Both the position numbers and the translations under genes were made by a program. This document shows positions 5,232 through 7,098 of a DNA stretch of 7,098 nucleotides, one piece after another. Position 1 is the first letter of the stretch. Each line of letters begins with the position of its first letter. The DNA lies in contig MVCS01000066.1 in NCBI GenBank assembly GCA_002049885.1, positions 1-7,098 on the forward strand, given 5' to 3'. The notes under the pieces are model-generated. The model did not search any database. It saw only the letters and a list, made by a program, of their open reading frames with translations, and was not told where the DNA came from. The DNA is from Planctomycetales bacterium 4484_123 (GTDB lineage Bacteria > Planctomycetota > Phycisphaerae > SM23-33).

Positions 5232-6368
5232 TCAGTGGCCGAGGATGGTGCTGGTGATGAGTTCGGCGGTGTTGTCGGCGGCGGAGGTTCCGGCGGGGGC
5301 GCGGAGGGGACGGACCAGGGCCTGGAGGGCTTGGCTTGTCTGGCGCAAGCGGTCGAGGTCGGCGAGCATTTTCTCGGCGGCCCCGACAAGGGCGTCGGCG
5401 TCGCCAAACCAGGGCATCAGTTCGGGGACGAGCTCCCTGCCGGCGAGGATGTTGACCAGTGAGAGGTAGGGGGTGCGGATGAGCCAGCGTGCGAGCAGAT
5501 GGTAGCCCAACCGGCTGGCACGATAGAAGACGACCATGGGCACGCCGAAGTGGGCGATCTCCAGGGTGACCGTGCCGGAGGCGGCGACGGCGAAGTGGGA
5601 GCGGGCGAGGACGGCGGGGGTCTGGCCGACGGCGATGTGCAGGTCGCGGCGGCCGGCGGCGGCAGCGATGGCCTCGGCGGCGCGCTCGTCGAGGGCGGTG
5701 AAGGTGAAGTGGGCATGGGGGAATCGGCCGGCGAGGCGGTCGCGGACGACGGCCAGTGCGGGGGCGTGGTGGGCGATTTCTCCGGGCCGGCTGCCGGGCA
5801 GGAGGGTGATTTGCCACTGGCCGGTGCGGGCGGCGGCGAGGTCCGGCGGGTTGGCGGGGGCCAGTTCGTCGAAGAGGGGATGGCCGACGTAGTGGGCGTT
5901 CACGCCGCGGGGCCGGAGGTAGTCGGGCTCGAAGGGCAGGATGCAGGCGACGGCGTTGGTGAGTCGGCGCAGCTTGCGCACGCGCCAGGGCGCCCAGGCC
6001 CAGACCTGCGGGCAGATGTAGTAAACGACGGGGATGCCCCGACGGCGGGCGGCCCTGGCCAGGTGCCAGTTCATGGCGGGCGAATCGACCGGGACGTGGA
6101 CGGCGGGGCGGAGTTCGTCCATGGCTCGACGGACGCGACGGATTAGTCGCCAGAAGTGGCCGACATGCCGGAGCGAGTGGCCGAGCATGCTGGAGCGGCT
6201 GGTGGTGTCGGCCAGCAGTTCGCAGCCGGCCTGGGCCATGTGCCGGCCGCCCAGGCCCACGAAGCGGGCCTCCGGCCAGCGTCGGCGCAGGGCGTGGATG
6301 AGCCTGGCGGCGTGGGCGTCGCCGCTGACATCGGCGGCCGTGATGAGGACGGCAGGCGCGGCGCTCAT
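5232..6368 (-). CDS. lpxB: Lipid-A-disaccharide synthase
   Basis: LpxB (glycosyltransferase family 19) joins UDP-2,3-diacylglucosamine and lipid X to make the beta-1,6-linked lipid A disaccharide, working at the inner face of the cytoplasmic membrane. The 378-aa product is of usual length. Landmarks in order are ADVSGDAHAARLI (12-24), PVDSPAMNW (93-101) with the conserved Asp95, YYICPQVWAWAPWRV (116-130), LPFEPDYL (144-151), YVGHPLFDE (160-168), LLPGSRPGEI (189-198) with Arg194, ASGTVTLE (263-270), and YLSLVNILAGRELVPEL (301-317) with Asn306. The hydrophobic, basic stretch VVFYRASRLGYHLLARWL (279-296) fits peripheral membrane binding. The loop that reads IDAPDFN in E. coli is changed, keeping the first Asp but replacing the second with Ala. 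The start at 6368 has only a weak GGGA-like ribosome site. No other lpx gene is in view. A candidate promoter lies just upstream. Confidence 0.93.
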   Translation of the reverse strand: MSAAPAVLITAADVSGDAHAARLIHALRRRWPEARFVGLGGRHMAQAGCELLADTTSRSSMLGHSLRHVGHFWRLIRRVRRAMDELRPAVHVPVDSPAMNWHLARAARRRGIPVVYYICPQVWAWAPWRVRKLRRLTNAVACILPFEPDYLRPRGVNAHYVGHPLFDELAPANPPDLAAARTGQWQITLLPGSRPGEIAHHAPALAVVRDRLAGRFPHAHFTFTALDERAAEAIAAAAGRRDLHIAVGQTPAVLARSHFAVAASGTVTLEIAHFGVPMVVFYRASRLGYHLLARWLIRTPYLSLVNILAGRELVPELMPWFGDADALVGAAEKMLADLDRLRQTSQALQALVRPLRAPAGTSAADNTAELITSTILGH

Positions 6369-6394
6369 GGCTGTTCCCGGGGGGTTGCGGTCAT

Positions 6395-6424
6395 CTTATA
6401 CCCCCGGCGACGGCGGGAGGGCAA
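6395..6424 (-). promoter_or_regulatory. Candidate sigma-70-like promoter for lpxB
   Basis: On the minus strand TTGCCC (6419-6424) is followed after 18 bases by TATAAG (6395-6400), matching the -35 consensus at 4 of 6 and the -10 consensus at 5 of 6 positions. TATAAGAT is conspicuous in this GC-rich sequence. A transcript would start near 6388, about 20 bases before the lpxB ATG. An 8-base palindrome, GCAATTGC (6421-6428), overlaps the -35 box and might be an operator half, though this is speculative. Confidence 0.42.
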
Positions 6425-6447
6425 TTGCGTCCCGAACGTGGCCCGCC

Positions 6448-6469
6448 GGACGCCGGCCGGCCGGCATCC
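6448..6469 (-). terminator. Strong hairpin downstream of the ferredoxin gene
   Basis: A 14-base perfect palindrome (6452-6465) is flanked by further pairing bases. The minus-strand RNA can form a 9-bp stem with one G-U pair and a CCGG loop. It starts about 50 bases past the ferredoxin stop codon and lies just upstream of the candidate lpxB promoter, which suits the end of the iscU-ferredoxin transcript. It has no T-run, so termination would be non-canonical, or the hairpin may stabilise the mRNA. Confidence 0.4.
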
Positions 6470-6519
6470 ACAAGGCTGCTCGGCGTGCCTTGCCGATTGG
6501 ACCTGGCGGCGGCTGTGGC

Positions 6520-6843
6520 CTACTCGGGGACGCGCACGGTCACGTCGCCCTTGACGACGGCCTGGCAGGCCAGGCGGGAGTTGGTGGCGTTGTCGGGGCG
6601 GCGCTGGAGGGTGTCCAGTTCGTCCTCGGTGGTCTCGGATAGGTTTTCCATGCCGGCCTCGATGAAGACCATGCAGGTGCCGCAGACGCCGTTGCCGCCG
6701 CAGGCGTGCTGGATCTCCACGGCGTTGTGGAGGGCGATGTCGAGCAGGCTGCCCGGCTCGCCCTCGGAGCGTTGCGGGAGGTCATCGGGGTCAACCTCGA
6801 CGGTGACATTGGCGGGCAGGAAGGTGACCTTGCAGGTGGCCAT
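6520..6843 (-). CDS. fdx: [2Fe-2S] ferredoxin, probably ISC-associated
   Basis: A 107-aa soluble electron carrier binding one [2Fe-2S] cluster. The four cluster ligands are Cys48, Cys54, Cys57 and Cys93, in a C-x5-C-x2-C-x35-C pattern, the same spacing as the ISC ferredoxin of E. coli. The sequence reads HACGGNGVCGTC (46-57), then an acidic helix ENLSETTEDELDTL (66-79), then RLACQ (90-94), all typical of this fold. In ISC systems this ferredoxin supplies electrons for cluster assembly on IscU. The gene starts three bases after the iscU stop codon, a tight operon arrangement that supports the role. GGAGA about 9 nt before the ATG can serve as ribosome site. The C-terminal tail after RVPE is short: E. 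coli Fdx carries about ten more residues. An extra cysteine at position 4 is not a cluster ligand. A general [2Fe-2S] ferredoxin with another partner is the alternative. Confidence 0.88.
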   Translation of the reverse strand: MATCKVTFLPANVTVEVDPDDLPQRSEGEPGSLLDIALHNAVEIQHACGGNGVCGTCMVFIEAGMENLSETTEDELDTLQRRPDNATNSRLACQAVVKGDVTVRVPE

Positions 6844-6846
6844 GGG

Positions 6847-7098
6847 CTAGTTCTCCGACTCGGCGGCGGGGGCTTGGGCCTCTTTCGCCGCGGGTTCGTC
6901 AGGCGCGGGCTGTTCGCCGGCCTGGCTGGCGCTGGCCGGGGCTTGTCCTCCGGCGGGTCCAGCGTCGTTTCCGCCCCGGCCGTGCTTCTTTTCCCAATCG
7001 GCGATGGCGGCGCGGACGGCGCTCTCGGCCAGCACCGAACAGTGCATCTTCACGGGTGGCAGGTCGAGTTCCTCGGCCAGGGCGGTGTTCTTGAGCTG
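6847..7098 (-). CDS. iscU: Fe-S cluster scaffold protein IscU, C-terminal part (start outside window)
   Basis: The gene runs off the window edge, and the visible 83 residues are the C-terminus. The first 39 closely follow E. coli IscU: KNTALAEELDLPPVKMHCSV, then LAESAVRAAIADWEKKH. They include the LPPVK motif recognised by the HscA chaperone (residues 13-17 of the fragment) and, in HCS, the third cluster-ligand cysteine (20). IscU is the cytoplasmic scaffold on which IscS sulfur and iron are built into a [2Fe-2S] cluster. E. coli IscU ends a few residues after this point, but here about 44 more residues follow, rich in Ala, Pro, Gly, Glu and Gln and without secondary-structure signals, so probably disordered. 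NifU has a different C-terminal domain, which this tail does not resemble. The ferredoxin gene follows after three bases. A methionine at 7046 and an in-frame GTG at 7053 lie inside the conserved domain and are not starts. Confidence 0.88.
   Translation of the reverse strand, partial: QLKNTALAEELDLPPVKMHCSVLAESAVRAAIADWEKKHGRGGNDAGPAGGQAPASASQAGEQPAPDEPAAKEAQAPAAESEN

Noticed and set aside
1..7098. Search by eye for CRISPR repeats, transposase motifs, integrase motifs, toxin-antitoxin pairs and defence genes.
   Set aside because: None seen. All well-supported genes are metabolic, envelope, RNA-repair, Fe-S or uncharacterised CpXC genes.

Overview
The window is high-GC bacterial DNA with ordinary, densely packed chromosomal genes. 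A lipid A biosynthesis gene (lpxB) implies an outer-membrane (diderm) bacterium. The wording of the LpxB motifs and the mix of sugar-catabolism, Gfo/Idh/MocA and CpXC genes make me think of Planctomycetota (perhaps Phycisphaerae-like), but that is an impression from family knowledge and not a demonstrated placement. I see no mobile element, CRISPR array, rRNA or tRNA.

Layout. Positions 29-2663 (minus strand) hold a rhamnulokinase-family sugar kinase followed by a Gfo/Idh/MocA oxidoreductase, probably co-transcribed and probably serving deoxy-sugar catabolism. A non-coding stretch of about 390 bases (2664-3056) separates them from the divergent rtcA gene (3057-4127, plus strand), which encodes RNA 3'-terminal phosphate cyclase. 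rtcA converges on a minus-strand CpXC-domain protein of unknown function (4285-4938), with a possible stem-loop between the two. After another non-coding stretch of about 290 bases comes lpxB (5232-6368, minus). Upstream of lpxB lie a [2Fe-2S] ferredoxin (6520-6843) and the 3' end of an iscU gene (6847 to the window edge), three bases apart, together forming the downstream end of an ISC-type Fe-S cluster assembly operon.

How the genes relate. The window appears to contain five transcription units: sugar kinase plus oxidoreductase; rtcA alone; the CpXC gene alone; lpxB, with its own candidate promoter; and iscU-fdx, ending at a strong hairpin. These units are functionally unrelated to each other (sugar catabolism, RNA end repair, unknown, outer membrane, Fe-S assembly). 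I found no convincing new multi-gene system. The points most worth a second look are the long low-complexity C-terminal tail on IscU, the short C-terminus of the rhamnulokinase, the perfect 10-base tandem duplication across the rtcA start codon, and the zinc-ribbon-like CpXC protein.
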